The notes under the pieces are model-generated. The model searched no databases and was not told the origin of the DNA. It was given only the letters and a program-made list of their open reading frames with translations. A stretch of 64,000 nucleotides of DNA, taken from assembly GCF_000802385.1 (NCBI RefSeq), contig NZ_JTDN01000001.1, positions 1,123,501 to 1,187,500 on the forward strand. The letters are read 5' to 3'. Of the stretch, positions 44,105 to 53,106 are shown piece after piece. Positions within the stretch are counted from its first letter, which is position 1. Each line of letters begins with the position of its first letter. This DNA is from Croceibacterium mercuriale. Its GTDB lineage: Bacteria; Pseudomonadota; Alphaproteobacteria; Sphingomonadales; Sphingomonadaceae. The position numbers and the translations under genes were made by a program.

Positions 44105-45232
44105 CTAGTCCGCGTCTTCCACCTGCACGCGCTCGCCCGTCACCCGCTGCGCAAGCGCCGCGGCAATGAACGGATCGATCGCGCCATCCAGCACATCGCC
44201 GGGCGCGGTCGACGTGGTCCCCGTACGCAGGTCCTTCACCAGCTGGTATGGCTGCAGCACATAGGAGCGGATCTGGTGGCCCCAGCCGATCTCGCTCTTC
44301 TCTTGGTATTCCCCGCTGGCCGCAGCTTCGCGCTCGGCCATTTCGCGCTCGAACAGGCGCGCCTTCAGCATGCCCATGGCGGTCGCACGGTTCTTGTGCT
44401 GGCTGCGATCGTTCTGGCTGGCAACGACAATGCCCGTCGGTACGTGGGTGATCCGCACGGCCGAATCGGTGGTGTTGACGTGCTGACCGCCCGCGCCACT
44501 GGCGCGGTAGGTGTCGATCTTCAGGTCGCTGTCGTTGATCTCGATCTCGATATTGTCGTCGATGACCGGATAGACCCAGACCGAACTGAACGAGGTGTGC
44601 CGCCGCGCGGAACTGTCATACGGGCTGATCCGCACCAGCCGATGCACGCCGGACTCGGTCTTGGCATAGCCGTAGGCGTTCTCGCCCTTCAGCAGCAGCG
44701 TGGCAGACTTGATGCCCGCCTGCTCACCCGCCTGATACTCTACCGTCTCGACCTTGTAGCCCTTGCGTTCCGCCCAGCGGGCATACATCCGGAAGAGCAT
44801 CTCTGCCCAGTCCTGGCTCTCGGTGCCGCCGGCGCCGGCGTGGATTTCCACAAAGGTATCGTTGCTGTCGGCCTCGCCCTTCAGCAGGGCCTGCACCTTG
44901 TCCGCATCGGCTCGATCGGCCAGGCGAGCCAGCGTTGCCAGCCCCTCGGCAATCGTGTCGTCGTCGCTCTCGGCCTCGCCCAGTTCGACGAACTCGATCG
45001 CGTCGGCCATCTCGGCGGTGATCTCCTTCACCGTGCCGATTGCGGCATCCAGCTGGCGCCGCTCGCGCATGACCGCCTCGGCACGCTTGGGATCGTTCCA
45101 CAGGTCCGGATCCTCGACCCGGGCGTTCAGTTCGTCCAGCCGGCGCAGCGCGCGCTCCCAGTCGAGAGAGCGGCGGACCAGCGCCATTGCCCCTTCGATA
45201 CGATCGATATGGGCCTGCCCTTCGGCACGCAT
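44105..45232 (-). CDS. prfB: Peptide chain release factor 2
   Basis: 375-residue RF2, releasing peptides at UGA and UAA. GGQ motif in RASGAGGQHVNTTDSAV; stop-codon tripeptide region reads ISPYDSSARRHTSF, with SPY in place of SPF. The frame is continuous from the ATG, so the programmed +1 frameshift of enterobacterial prfB is absent. Downstream of the peroxiredoxin and PBP1A genes on the same strand. Confidence 0.95.
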   Translation of the reverse strand: MRAEGQAHIDRIEGAMALVRRSLDWERALRRLDELNARVEDPDLWNDPKRAEAVMRERRQLDAAIGTVKEITAEMADAIEFVELGEAESDDDTIAEGLATLARLADRADADKVQALLKGEADSNDTFVEIHAGAGGTESQDWAEMLFRMYARWAERKGYKVETVEYQAGEQAGIKSATLLLKGENAYGYAKTESGVHRLVRISPYDSSARRHTSFSSVWVYPVIDDNIEIEINDSDLKIDTYRASGAGGQHVNTTDSAVRITHVPTGIVVASQNDRSQHKNRATAMGMLKARLFEREMAEREAAASGEYQEKSEIGWGHQIRSYVLQPYQLVKDLRTGTTSTAPGDVLDGAIDPFIAAALAQRVTGERVQVEDAD

Positions 45233-45304
45233 GTCTTGGTAACTCCGTCAGATGTCAGAGCCGGCGCCTAGCGGAAGGCGCGGGCAAGGAAAAGATCGCA
45301 GCGG

Positions 45305-45862
45305 TCAGCGCGGCCGGCGATCCAGTGCCTGCACGGCAGCCAGGGTGCGACGCACATGCTCGCGCCAGTCGAGGTCGGAATGCACCATCACGACGCGACC
45401 ATCGCGGCCGATCACGTAAGACGTGCGATCCGACACTCCGGTCGCCTGCCCCTGACGCTGCAGCGCGACGTCGAACGCGCGGATCGTGGCGGGGCTGGCG
45501 ATCGCCACCGGGAAGGCGTCGCGGCATTCCTCCGTCGAAAAGCGGCGCAGTGTGGGCAGATCGTCCGAGGACAGGCCCACGACCTGTGCGCCGGCGGCGC
45601 GGAAGTCGCCCATCGCCTCGGCAAAGGCGTGTGCTTCCAGCGTGCAACCCTGGGTGAAAGCCTTGGGGAAGAAGTACAGCACCACCGGACCCTGGCGCAG
45701 CGCCTGCTGCAGATCGAAGGTGAAGGTACGCCCGGCGAGAGCCCCCTGCGTACGCAGGGCCGGCGCCTGTGTGCCGGTCCGCAATGCGGCGGTTGCAGGC
45801 GCGGTAAATGCCGGGGCAAGCAGCAGCGCGGCAGCTGCGGCAAGAAGGGTGGTTCGGATCAT
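45305..45862 (-). CDS. Exported peroxiredoxin (BCP/AhpC-TSA type)
   Basis: 185 residues with a signal peptide (MIRTTLLAAAAALLLAPAFTAPATA). Thioredoxin-fold peroxidase with peroxidatic Cys73 in the PxxxTxxC motif (PKAFTQGC) and possible resolving Cys113 (STEECRDAF). It would reduce peroxides in the periplasm; the reductant is unknown. ATG 45862 preferred over upstream in-frame codons. 42 bp after PBP1A. Confidence 0.9.
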   Translation of the reverse strand: MIRTTLLAAAAALLLAPAFTAPATAALRTGTQAPALRTQGALAGRTFTFDLQQALRQGPVVLYFFPKAFTQGCTLEAHAFAEAMGDFRAAGAQVVGLSSDDLPTLRRFSTEECRDAFPVAIASPATIRAFDVALQRQGQATGVSDRTSYVIGRDGRVVMVHSDLDWREHVRRTLAAVQALDRRPR

Positions 45863-45904
45863 CGCCCGTCTATGCGCTCCGCCCCGATGGCTGTCCATCG
45901 CGGA

Positions 45905-48418
45905 TCAGTATAGCCCGCCCTGCTGCTCCACGAAACTGTCATCCCGTGGCGCGGCCGCTGCCGCATCGGCCCGCGTTGCGGCACGTTCGGTCCGGCGCAG
46001 CTGTGCCATGATCAGCTCGCGCAGGGAATCGACCCGGTCGCCGCGCTTCTCCCGCGCCGGCTCGCTGTCGGGCTTGAAGGCTTCCCAGATCACGCCCGCG
46101 CGCGGGTCGCTGTCGCTCGGCCAGCTGCCGAACACCCGCTTGCCGCTGCGCCGGTCCACCCGCACCAGCCGCACGCCGGCCGGTGCCAGGAACGGCCGCC
46201 CGCTCCACTTGCCCGGTGTGTCGGTGACGAACTGCTTGAAGATCGGCGCGGCCAGGCGCCCGCCCTGGGCCCATCCATCCATGCTGCGAGGCTGGTCGTA
46301 CCCCATGTATATCCCGGCCACGATGTCCGGCGACCCGCCGACAAACCACACGTCGGTGGGCCCGGTGGTGGTGCCGGTCTTGCCGAACAGCGGGATGCCG
46401 AGATCGCGCAGCGTCGTGGCCGTGCCGCGCTGCACCACGCCTTCCAGCATGTGCACGGTCTGGAACGCCGTTCGCGCATCCATCACCTGCCGCCCACGAT
46501 CGCCCAGCCGCGGCATCGCCTTACCATCCCACTGGGGCATGTTGCAGCCCGTACAATCGCGGGCGTCGGCGCGCCAGATCACCTTGCCGCGGCGATCCTG
46601 CACGTAATCGATCACGCTGGCGTCATGCTGCAGGCCATGGTTCTCCAGCGCCGCATAGGCGTTGACCATCCGCATGACGGTCGTGTCGCCAGCGCCCAGA
46701 GCATAGGACATGTAGGGCTGGTCGTAGCTGCCGATGCCCGTTCGGCTGAAGGTCTTCAGCACGTTGGGCATGCCCGCATCGGCGGCAATGTGGACCGTCA
46801 TCAGGTTGCGCGACTGTTCCAGGCCCCAGCGCATCGTGTGGCTGCCACCGCCCTCCCCGCCGAAGTTGCGGAAGCACTTCTCGCCAAGGCCAGCACCCTG
46901 GTACACGCAATAGGAGGTGTCCGGCACCATGGTGGCTGGCGTCATCCCCTGATCCAGTCCGGTAGCATAGACGAAGGGCTTGATGGTGGACCCGGGCTGC
47001 CGCTGCGCCTGCGTGGCGCGATTGAAGCTGCCCAGCCGGAAGTCGAAGCCGCCCTGCATCGCCAGCACACGGCCGGTGGCCGGGTCCTGCGCCACGAAGG
47101 CGCCGGAAATTTCCGGCACGGTGCGCACGCGGAAGCGACCGCCACCCGCGGGCGACACCGCCGTCACGTCGCCGACCTTCAGCGCATCGGGCAGCCCGCC
47201 AAGCGGCGCCTCGTCACCGCTGGCGAACCCGATCGTGGCCGACTGGCCGCTGCGGGCGGTGACCACGCCGACCCGCCAGTTCTCGTACGAAATGCCGATA
47301 TTGGAAGAGGCCAGCTGCTGCGTCAGGCTGCCATTGTCCGGATCGATCGTGGCCACCGGACCATGCCAGCCGCGACCACCGGCATACCGCAGCAATCCCG
47401 CCCGCAGGGCGTCACGCGCCGCATCCTGCAAGTCGGTGTCCAGCGATGTCCGCACCCACAGCCCGCCACCATAGACCGAGTTGGGCCCATCCTCCGCCTG
47501 CTCGCCATACTTGTCGATCAGTTGTCTGCGCACCTCCTCCAGGAAGTAGCCAGCATCGGCGGAGCGCTCTGCCGGGCGCTGCTGGATCAGGCCCAGCGGC
47601 TGCGCCTTGGCGGCATCTGCCTCGGCCATGGAAATGTGGCCGTTCTCCTGCATTGCGGTCAGCACCCAGTTGCGCCGGCCGATGGCCACGGATTCGTTGC
47701 GGGCACGGCCATACACTTCCGGAGCCTTGGGCAGGATGGCCAGGAAGGCCATCTGATGCAGCTCCAGATCCTCGACATCGCGATCGAAATAGGCACGCGC
47801 GGCCGCCTGCACGCCAAAGGACCGACGGCCGAGCGGGATCTCGTTGAGATACAGCTCCATGATCTGCTGCTTGGTCAGCACGCTCTCGATCCGCGCGGCC
47901 AGCGCCATCTCCCGCAGCTTGCGGCTGATGGAGTATTCGTTGCCCACCAGGATGTTCTTGGCGACCTGCTGCGTGATGGTGGAACCGCCGCGTGCGCGCT
48001 GGCCGCTGCCGATCTTGCTGGCATAATCCACCACCGCTCCGGCGACGCCCGGTATGTCGACACCGGCATGGGTCCAGAACGTCTTGTCCTCCGCCGAAGT
48101 GTAGGCGTTGACCAGCTGCGCCGGGAAATCCTTGAACTGCAACTGCACCCGGCGTTCGCGGGCGAAGGAATGGACGATATCGCCATCCATGCCGCGCACC
48201 GTGCTGGGCAGTGGGGGTTCGTAGGTCAGCAGCCGGTCGGCATCGGGCAGGTTGCGCAGCACCAGCACCCAGCCGATCACCAGCAACAGCAGGATCGCGC
48301 CGACGACATAAGCCAGGCGGCGCAGTCGCGGGCGGGCGCGCCAGCCATCCGCCACGGCGGCGAGCATGCCCTGGGCACGGCGGAGACGGTAGCGGGACGG
48401 TGTATCAGCTTCGGCCAT
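45905..48418 (-). CDS. mrcA: Penicillin-binding protein 1A
   Basis: 837-residue bifunctional peptidoglycan synthase. One membrane span (36-54); GT51 glycosyltransferase domain with catalytic Glu110 (SAEDKTFWTHAGVD) and GGSTITQQ; an OB-like linker; transpeptidase domain with Ser477 in GSTIKPF, SRN at 536-538 and KTG at 680-682. It polymerises and cross-links murein. In several alphaproteobacteria an amiC-type amidase gene precedes it; here the 479 bp before it are empty. Confidence 0.96.
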   Translation of the reverse strand: MAEADTPSRYRLRRAQGMLAAVADGWRARPRLRRLAYVVGAILLLLVIGWVLVLRNLPDADRLLTYEPPLPSTVRGMDGDIVHSFARERRVQLQFKDFPAQLVNAYTSAEDKTFWTHAGVDIPGVAGAVVDYASKIGSGQRARGGSTITQQVAKNILVGNEYSISRKLREMALAARIESVLTKQQIMELYLNEIPLGRRSFGVQAAARAYFDRDVEDLELHQMAFLAILPKAPEVYGRARNESVAIGRRNWVLTAMQENGHISMAEADAAKAQPLGLIQQRPAERSADAGYFLEEVRRQLIDKYGEQAEDGPNSVYGGGLWVRTSLDTDLQDAARDALRAGLLRYAGGRGWHGPVATIDPDNGSLTQQLASSNIGISYENWRVGVVTARSGQSATIGFASGDEAPLGGLPDALKVGDVTAVSPAGGGRFRVRTVPEISGAFVAQDPATGRVLAMQGGFDFRLGSFNRATQAQRQPGSTIKPFVYATGLDQGMTPATMVPDTSYCVYQGAGLGEKCFRNFGGEGGGSHTMRWGLEQSRNLMTVHIAADAGMPNVLKTFSRTGIGSYDQPYMSYALGAGDTTVMRMVNAYAALENHGLQHDASVIDYVQDRRGKVIWRADARDCTGCNMPQWDGKAMPRLGDRGRQVMDARTAFQTVHMLEGVVQRGTATTLRDLGIPLFGKTGTTTGPTDVWFVGGSPDIVAGIYMGYDQPRSMDGWAQGGRLAAPIFKQFVTDTPGKWSGRPFLAPAGVRLVRVDRRSGKRVFGSWPSDSDPRAGVIWEAFKPDSEPAREKRGDRVDSLRELIMAQLRRTERAATRADAAAAAPRDDSFVEQQGGLY

Positions 48419-48897
48419 GGTCCTGCGCGCCCTAGCATGGCCGCGCGGGGCCGCGCCACTGTTCCGGAACGCGGATCGCCGATAACATCCCGGTCACCCG
48501 GCGCCCATGTCCGCCGTGCAACATGGTTGCCCCACTGTCCTGCTGATGCTAGCGATGGCGCCGCCCCGTGCCTGACCGGCACAGGCGCCTCTTCCGGCGA
48601 CACGCGACCGATCAGACCGATCGATCATGCACCGCCGGATCAATACCGACAGGTTAAAGCCGAGAATGACAAGAACAGGATCGTCCGACACGCTGCAGCC
48701 AGATCGCTGCATCGTGGCCGTGACGCCTGCGCGGACGCAGACCCCGCGCCTTGTCGTGCCGGCAATGACATCCGCCGCCGCATTCCCTCGCTTCGCGAAG
48801 GCTGTTGGCGGCATCCCCATAGATTTGCGCGCGCCCGCTCGCCTGCAACCGGGCCCGATGGTCCGGCAGGCAGCCGCGCGCGCTTGGAGAATACACA
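48419..48897. other. 479-bp divergent intergenic region before mrcA and rne
   Basis: No protein-like frame. Several GC-rich inverted words near the rne end (for instance GCGCGCCCGC and GCGCGC near 48826-48880) would give a structured 5' leader, as expected for RNase E genes, which autoregulate through their leader in tested bacteria. Promoters for both genes must lie here but no hexamer pair is convincing. Confidence 0.55.
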
Positions 48898-51648
48898 ATG
48901 GCAACACGCATGCTGATCGATGCGCGCCACCCGGAAGAAACGCGGGTGGCGGTGCTCCAGGGCAACCGCATTGAAGAATTCGATTTCGAGTCTGCCGAAC
49001 ACAAGCAGATCAAGGGCAACATCTATCTCGCCAAGGTAACCCGGGTCGAACCGTCGCTGCAGGCGGCGTTCGTCGATTTCGGCGGCAATCGCCACGGCTT
49101 CCTCGCCTTCAGCGAGATCCACCCCGACTATTACCAGATCCCGCAGCAGGACCGCGAGGCACTGATCGCAGCCGAGCAGGCGCAGGCTGACGAAGAAGCC
49201 GCGCTGCGTGCCGAGGACGAGGACGATGATGACGGGGAGGATGATTTCCTCTCCGACGAGGACGGCGTCGAGGAAATCGACACCGACGAGAAGGACGACG
49301 TCGCCACCATCGAGGACGGGCACGTCGAAGGCAATGGCGACAGTGCCGAGGAAGACAGCGACGATCGCGACAGCCGTCGTCCACGCCGGCAGGGTCGCCG
49401 CGGCGGTGGTGCCCGTGCCAAGGAACTGGACGACCTGAAGGCGAAGCGCATGGAACTGCGCCGCCGCTACAAGATCCAGGACGTGATCCAGCGCCGCCAG
49501 GTGCTGCTGGTGCAGGTCGTGAAGGAAGAGCGCGGCAACAAGGGGGCGGCGCTGACGTCCTACCTGTCGCTCGCCGGCCGCTATTGCGTGCTGATGCCCA
49601 ACTCCAGCTCCGGCGGCGGGATCAGCCGCAAGATCAGCTCCGGCGCGGACCGCAAGCGCCTGAAGCAGATCGTTGCCGAACTCAGCCTGCCCCGGTCCAT
49701 GGGCCTGATCGTCCGGACCGCGGGCCTGCAGCGCACCAAGACCGAGATCAAGCGCGACTTCGACTATCTCGCCCGACTATGGGACGAGATCCGCGAGAAG
49801 ACGATGTCGAGCAGTGCCCCGGCGCTGATCCATTCGGACAGCGACCTGATCAAGCGTGCGATCCGCGACATCTACAACCGCGAGATCGAGGAGATCGTGG
49901 TCGAAGGCGAGGAAGGCTTCCGTTCCGCCCGCACCTTCATGAAGCTGCTGATGCCCAGCCACGTGAAGAAGGTGATCCCCTATTCCGATCCGGTGCCGCT
50001 GTTCCAGCGGCATGGGGCGGAAGATCAGCTGTCCGCCATGTATGACCCGGTCGTGCAGCTGAAGAGCGGCGGCTATCTGGTCATCAACCCGACCGAAGCG
50101 CTGGTCTCCATCGACATCAACTCGGGCCGTTCCACCAAGGAGCATGGGATCGAGCAGACCGCCGTCGCCACCAACCTTGAGGCCGCGCGCGAGATCGCCC
50201 GTCAGCTGCGCCTGCGCGACATGGCCGGCCTGGTAGTCATCGACTTCATCGACATGGAGTATTCCAGCAATACCCGGAAGGTCGAGAAGGCGATGAAGGA
50301 GGCGCTGAAGAACGATCGTGCGCGCATCCAGATCGGCCGCATCTCCGGCTTCGGCCTGATGGAGATGAGCCGGCAGCGGCTGCGTACCGGCGTTCTGGAA
50401 GCGACCACGCGGTCCTGCCCGCATTGCGACGGCACCGGCCTGGTCCGCACCGCATCGTCGGCCGGCCTGTCCGCGCTGCGCATGATCGAGGACGAGGCCG
50501 CCAAGGGCCGTGGCACGATCATCTCGCTGTTCGCCTCGACCGAAGCGACGATCTACCTGCTGAACGCCAAGCGCAGCGATCTGGCCGAGATCGAGAGCAT
50601 CTATGGCGTGCGGGTGGAGGTCATGCCGGAAGGCGAAGATGAAGGCGCGAAGATGCGCGTCATCAGCAGCGGGCCGCGCCCGATTGCCCCGCCCCGGTTC
50701 GAACCGATCGCGGAGCCAGCCGACTTCGAGGACGATCTCGAGGAGATCGAGGACGAGGAAGAGGAAGAGCAGGACGTCGAGGAGGAGCAGGAGGCTGCCC
50801 GCCCCGCGCGCGACGATTCCGACGAGGACAGCGACGGCCGCAAGAAGCGTCGCCGTCGCCGCCGTGGCGGTCGCAACCGCAACCGGCGCGAGGATGGCGA
50901 AGGCGACGTCGACGGTGAGAACGCCGCCGCCGATGAGAGCGACGCCGAGGACGACGCCGACACCGACCAGGGCGGTGAGGCTCCCGTCGAGGCCAATGAT
51001 AGCGACGACGATGCGCCTCGCAAGCGTCGCCGCCGTGGTGGCCGTCGTCGTCGCCGGCAGGAGGGTGACGAGGCGGAGACCTCTTCGGCCGAGCTGTCGG
51101 CGGAACCCGACGCAGCCGATGCTCCGGCAGAAGAGCTGACGACGCAGTTGCAGGAAGCCGGGATCGCGCCTGTGGCCGAGGCTGCTCCCGAGCCGGAAGC
51201 CGCAATCGAGAAAGCCGCGGCACCCGCTCCGGCCAAGCCCCGGCGTGCCCGTCGCAAGAAGGTGGAGGACACCGGCCCGGTGGCTGAAGAGGCCGCCCCG
51301 GCGGTGGACGAAGCCGTGGCCGAAGCTGCTGCCGGCGCCTTGGCAAAGCCGAAGCGCACCCGGCGCAAGAAGGCGGATGCGGCTGAGGTGGTCGAAGCCG
51401 AGACGCCTGCCGTGACCGAAGCCGCCACCGAGACGCCGGCCAAGCCCAAGCGCACCCGGCGCAAGAAGGTCGAAGCCGAGGTCGAGGGCGATCCTCTGGC
51501 CGAGGCCGCAGCCTCCGCTGCCGCACCCGTCGGCGCGGAAGACGCTGCGGAGCCAGCACCGGCACCAGAAGCCGGCGCAGGCGACGAGGATGCCTCCGCA
51601 GCAGGCTCGCCGCGACGCGGCTGGTGGCAGCGCACCTTCGGCGCCTGA
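48898..51648 (+). CDS. rne: Ribonuclease E/G family endoribonuclease
   Basis: 916 residues. N-terminal catalytic half: S1 domain split by an acidic insert (about residues 100-175), catalytic Asp406 (SIDINSGRS) and Asp449 (VVIDFIDME), and the Zn-link Cys507/Cys510 in SCPHCDGTG. From about 600 on the chain is disordered and charged: acidic blocks, Arg-rich RNA-binding blocks (KKRRRRRRGG, RKRRRRGGRRRR) and four KPKRTRRKK-like Lys/Arg repeats, the scaffold for degradosome partners. GGAGA precedes the ATG. Confidence 0.95.
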   Translation: MATRMLIDARHPEETRVAVLQGNRIEEFDFESAEHKQIKGNIYLAKVTRVEPSLQAAFVDFGGNRHGFLAFSEIHPDYYQIPQQDREALIAAEQAQADEEAALRAEDEDDDDGEDDFLSDEDGVEEIDTDEKDDVATIEDGHVEGNGDSAEEDSDDRDSRRPRRQGRRGGGARAKELDDLKAKRMELRRRYKIQDVIQRRQVLLVQVVKEERGNKGAALTSYLSLAGRYCVLMPNSSSGGGISRKISSGADRKRLKQIVAELSLPRSMGLIVRTAGLQRTKTEIKRDFDYLARLWDEIREKTMSSSAPALIHSDSDLIKRAIRDIYNREIEEIVVEGEEGFRSARTFMKLLMPSHVKKVIPYSDPVPLFQRHGAEDQLSAMYDPVVQLKSGGYLVINPTEALVSIDINSGRSTKEHGIEQTAVATNLEAAREIARQLRLRDMAGLVVIDFIDMEYSSNTRKVEKAMKEALKNDRARIQIGRISGFGLMEMSRQRLRTGVLEATTRSCPHCDGTGLVRTASSAGLSALRMIEDEAAKGRGTIISLFASTEATIYLLNAKRSDLAEIESIYGVRVEVMPEGEDEGAKMRVISSGPRPIAPPRFEPIAEPADFEDDLEEIEDEEEEEQDVEEEQEAARPARDDSDEDSDGRKKRRRRRRGGRNRNRREDGEGDVDGENAAADESDAEDDADTDQGGEAPVEANDSDDDAPRKRRRRGGRRRRRQEGDEAETSSAELSAEPDAADAPAEELTTQLQEAGIAPVAEAAPEPEAAIEKAAAPAPAKPRRARRKKVEDTGPVAEEAAPAVDEAVAEAAAGALAKPKRTRRKKADAAEVVEAETPAVTEAATETPAKPKRTRRKKVEAEVEGDPLAEAAASAAAPVGAEDAAEPAPAPEAGAGDEDASAAGSPRRGWWQRTFGA

Positions 51649-51670
51649 GAGCCACAGGTCTGCATGACAG

Positions 51671-51702
51671 GGGCCGGTCCGCACCACGCGGGCCGGCCCT
51701 TT
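51671..51702 (+). terminator. Rho-independent terminator of rne
   Basis: 12-bp stem GGGCCGGTCCGC (51671-51682) and GCGGGCCGGCCC (51688-51699) with one G-T pair, loop ACCAC, then TTT. 22 bp after the rne stop. Confidence 0.8.
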
Positions 51703-51781
51703 GCATAGGACGGCCTGCGCGCTTGCCGATCCGCCGCATGGCGGCTAGGCCGCCTGCTGTTGCAATGCGATCGCAGGACAC

Positions 51782-52930
51782 ATGACAGGGCGCACGATCC
51801 GCATCTGGAGCTGGCTGCACAAATGGACCAGCCTGCTGTGTACGCTGTTCCTGCTGATGCTGTGCCTCACCGGCATGCCGCTGATCTTCCATGACGAGAT
51901 CGACGGTCTGACGCAGGCACCGCCGAGCTTTGGCGCCCCCGGCGTGGCGTCATCCGGCGTCGACAGCGCCTTGCTGCCGCTGGACTTCATGGCCCGCAAG
52001 GCGCTGGACCAGGCCCCGGGAGAAGTGCTGGTGTTCATGGCGTTCGACAACGACCAGCCGGCCATGACCATCACCACCGCTCCGCGGCCGGACTCTCCGG
52101 CGGCCGAGATGACGATCCACTCGCTGGATCGCTCCACAGGCGAGCTGCTGTGGTCGGAGGCGGATGCTGCGGATGGCGTGATGCCCTTCCTGCTGCAGCT
52201 GCATACGGATATGTTCCTGGGCCTGCCCGGCATGCTGTTCCTGGGGTTCATGGGGGTGCTCTTCGCCATTGCGCTGGTCAGCGGCGTGGTGCTGTACCTG
52301 CCCTTCACCCGCAAGCTGCCCTTCGGCACGTTGCGCGTCACGCGCCGGCCACGGGTGAAGTGGCTCGACTACCATAACCTGCTGGGCATCGCCGCCCTCG
52401 CCTGGATGATGGTGGTCGGGCTGACCGGCGTCATCAACGCACTGTCCACGCCGATCTACCAGATGTGGCAGGCGGATGAACTCGCGGAGATGACCGCCGC
52501 CTATGCCGGGCAGTCGCCGATCGCACCGCGCGATTATGGCAGTCTGGATCTCGCCATGGCCCAAGCGCGCCGCGCCGTGCCGGGGTATACCCCGCAATTC
52601 ATCGCCTTCCCGGGTGGCGCCTTCAGCTCGGGTCATCATTTTGCCGTCTTCTTCCAGGGCGGCACGCCGCTGACCCAGCGCCTGCTGACACCGGCGCTGA
52701 TCGACGCACGCACCGGGGCCTTTACCGATGCCCGGGCCATGCCGTGGTATGTCTCGGCCCTTGCCCTGTCCCAGCCGCTGCACTTCGGTGATTATGGCGG
52801 GATGATCCTCAAGGTGCTGTGGGCTGTGCTTACGCTGTTCACGACAATCGTGCTGGGCACGGGGGTGTATCTGTGGCTTGCCAAGGGCGCCGCCAATCGC
52901 CGCCGCCTGGCCGAGGGACGATCCGCATGA
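51782..52930 (+). CDS. PepSY-associated transmembrane protein
   Basis: 382 residues with four main membrane spans (about 15-35, 150-178, 205-225 and 350-370) and two periplasmic PepSY-type regions. The opening IRIWSWLHKWTSLLCTLFLLMLCLTGMPLIF is typical. Conserved His (LHKW, YHNLLG) suggest heme-like or metal contact. The family is often tied to iron-siderophore uptake or reduction, but no TonB receptor is next to it here. Overlaps the next small gene by 4 nt. Confidence 0.85.
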   Translation: MTGRTIRIWSWLHKWTSLLCTLFLLMLCLTGMPLIFHDEIDGLTQAPPSFGAPGVASSGVDSALLPLDFMARKALDQAPGEVLVFMAFDNDQPAMTITTAPRPDSPAAEMTIHSLDRSTGELLWSEADAADGVMPFLLQLHTDMFLGLPGMLFLGFMGVLFAIALVSGVVLYLPFTRKLPFGTLRVTRRPRVKWLDYHNLLGIAALAWMMVVGLTGVINALSTPIYQMWQADELAEMTAAYAGQSPIAPRDYGSLDLAMAQARRAVPGYTPQFIAFPGGAFSSGHHFAVFFQGGTPLTQRLLTPALIDARTGAFTDARAMPWYVSALALSQPLHFGDYGGMILKVLWAVLTLFTTIVLGTGVYLWLAKGAANRRRLAEGRSA

Positions 52931-53106
52931 AGCGTCAGGGCGACAAGCTGGCAGTCTTCCGTGTGCCGCTGCTGCTGGCGACATGCAGCCTTGTCGGTCT
53001 GGTCAGCGCGCTCACGGGCGATGGCTGGCGCGACATGGTGGCCTGGATCGGGCTGGCCGTGCCGGTGCTCGCTGTCAGCCTGGCCCTCCGGCAGCGTCAT
53101 GCCTAG
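52927..53106 (+). CDS. Small membrane protein following the PepSY gene
   Basis: 59 residues with two membrane spans (VFRVPLLLATCSLVGLVSAL and MVAWIGLAVPVLAVSLAL) and charged ends. The start overlaps the PepSY stop (ATGA), so the pair is coupled and probably works together. Small partners of this sort accompany PepSY proteins in sphingomonads as I recall; function unknown. Confidence 0.75.
   Translation: MKRQGDKLAVFRVPLLLATCSLVGLVSALTGDGWRDMVAWIGLAVPVLAVSLALRQRHA

Noticed and set aside
46451-48916. 821-codon plus-strand frame
   Set aside because: Antisense shadow of PBP1A, whose motifs are complete on the minus strand.
50601-51687. Long minus-strand frames opposite the RNase E tail
   Set aside because: Ser/Arg-rich mirror of the repetitive acidic/basic codons of rne; no independent support.
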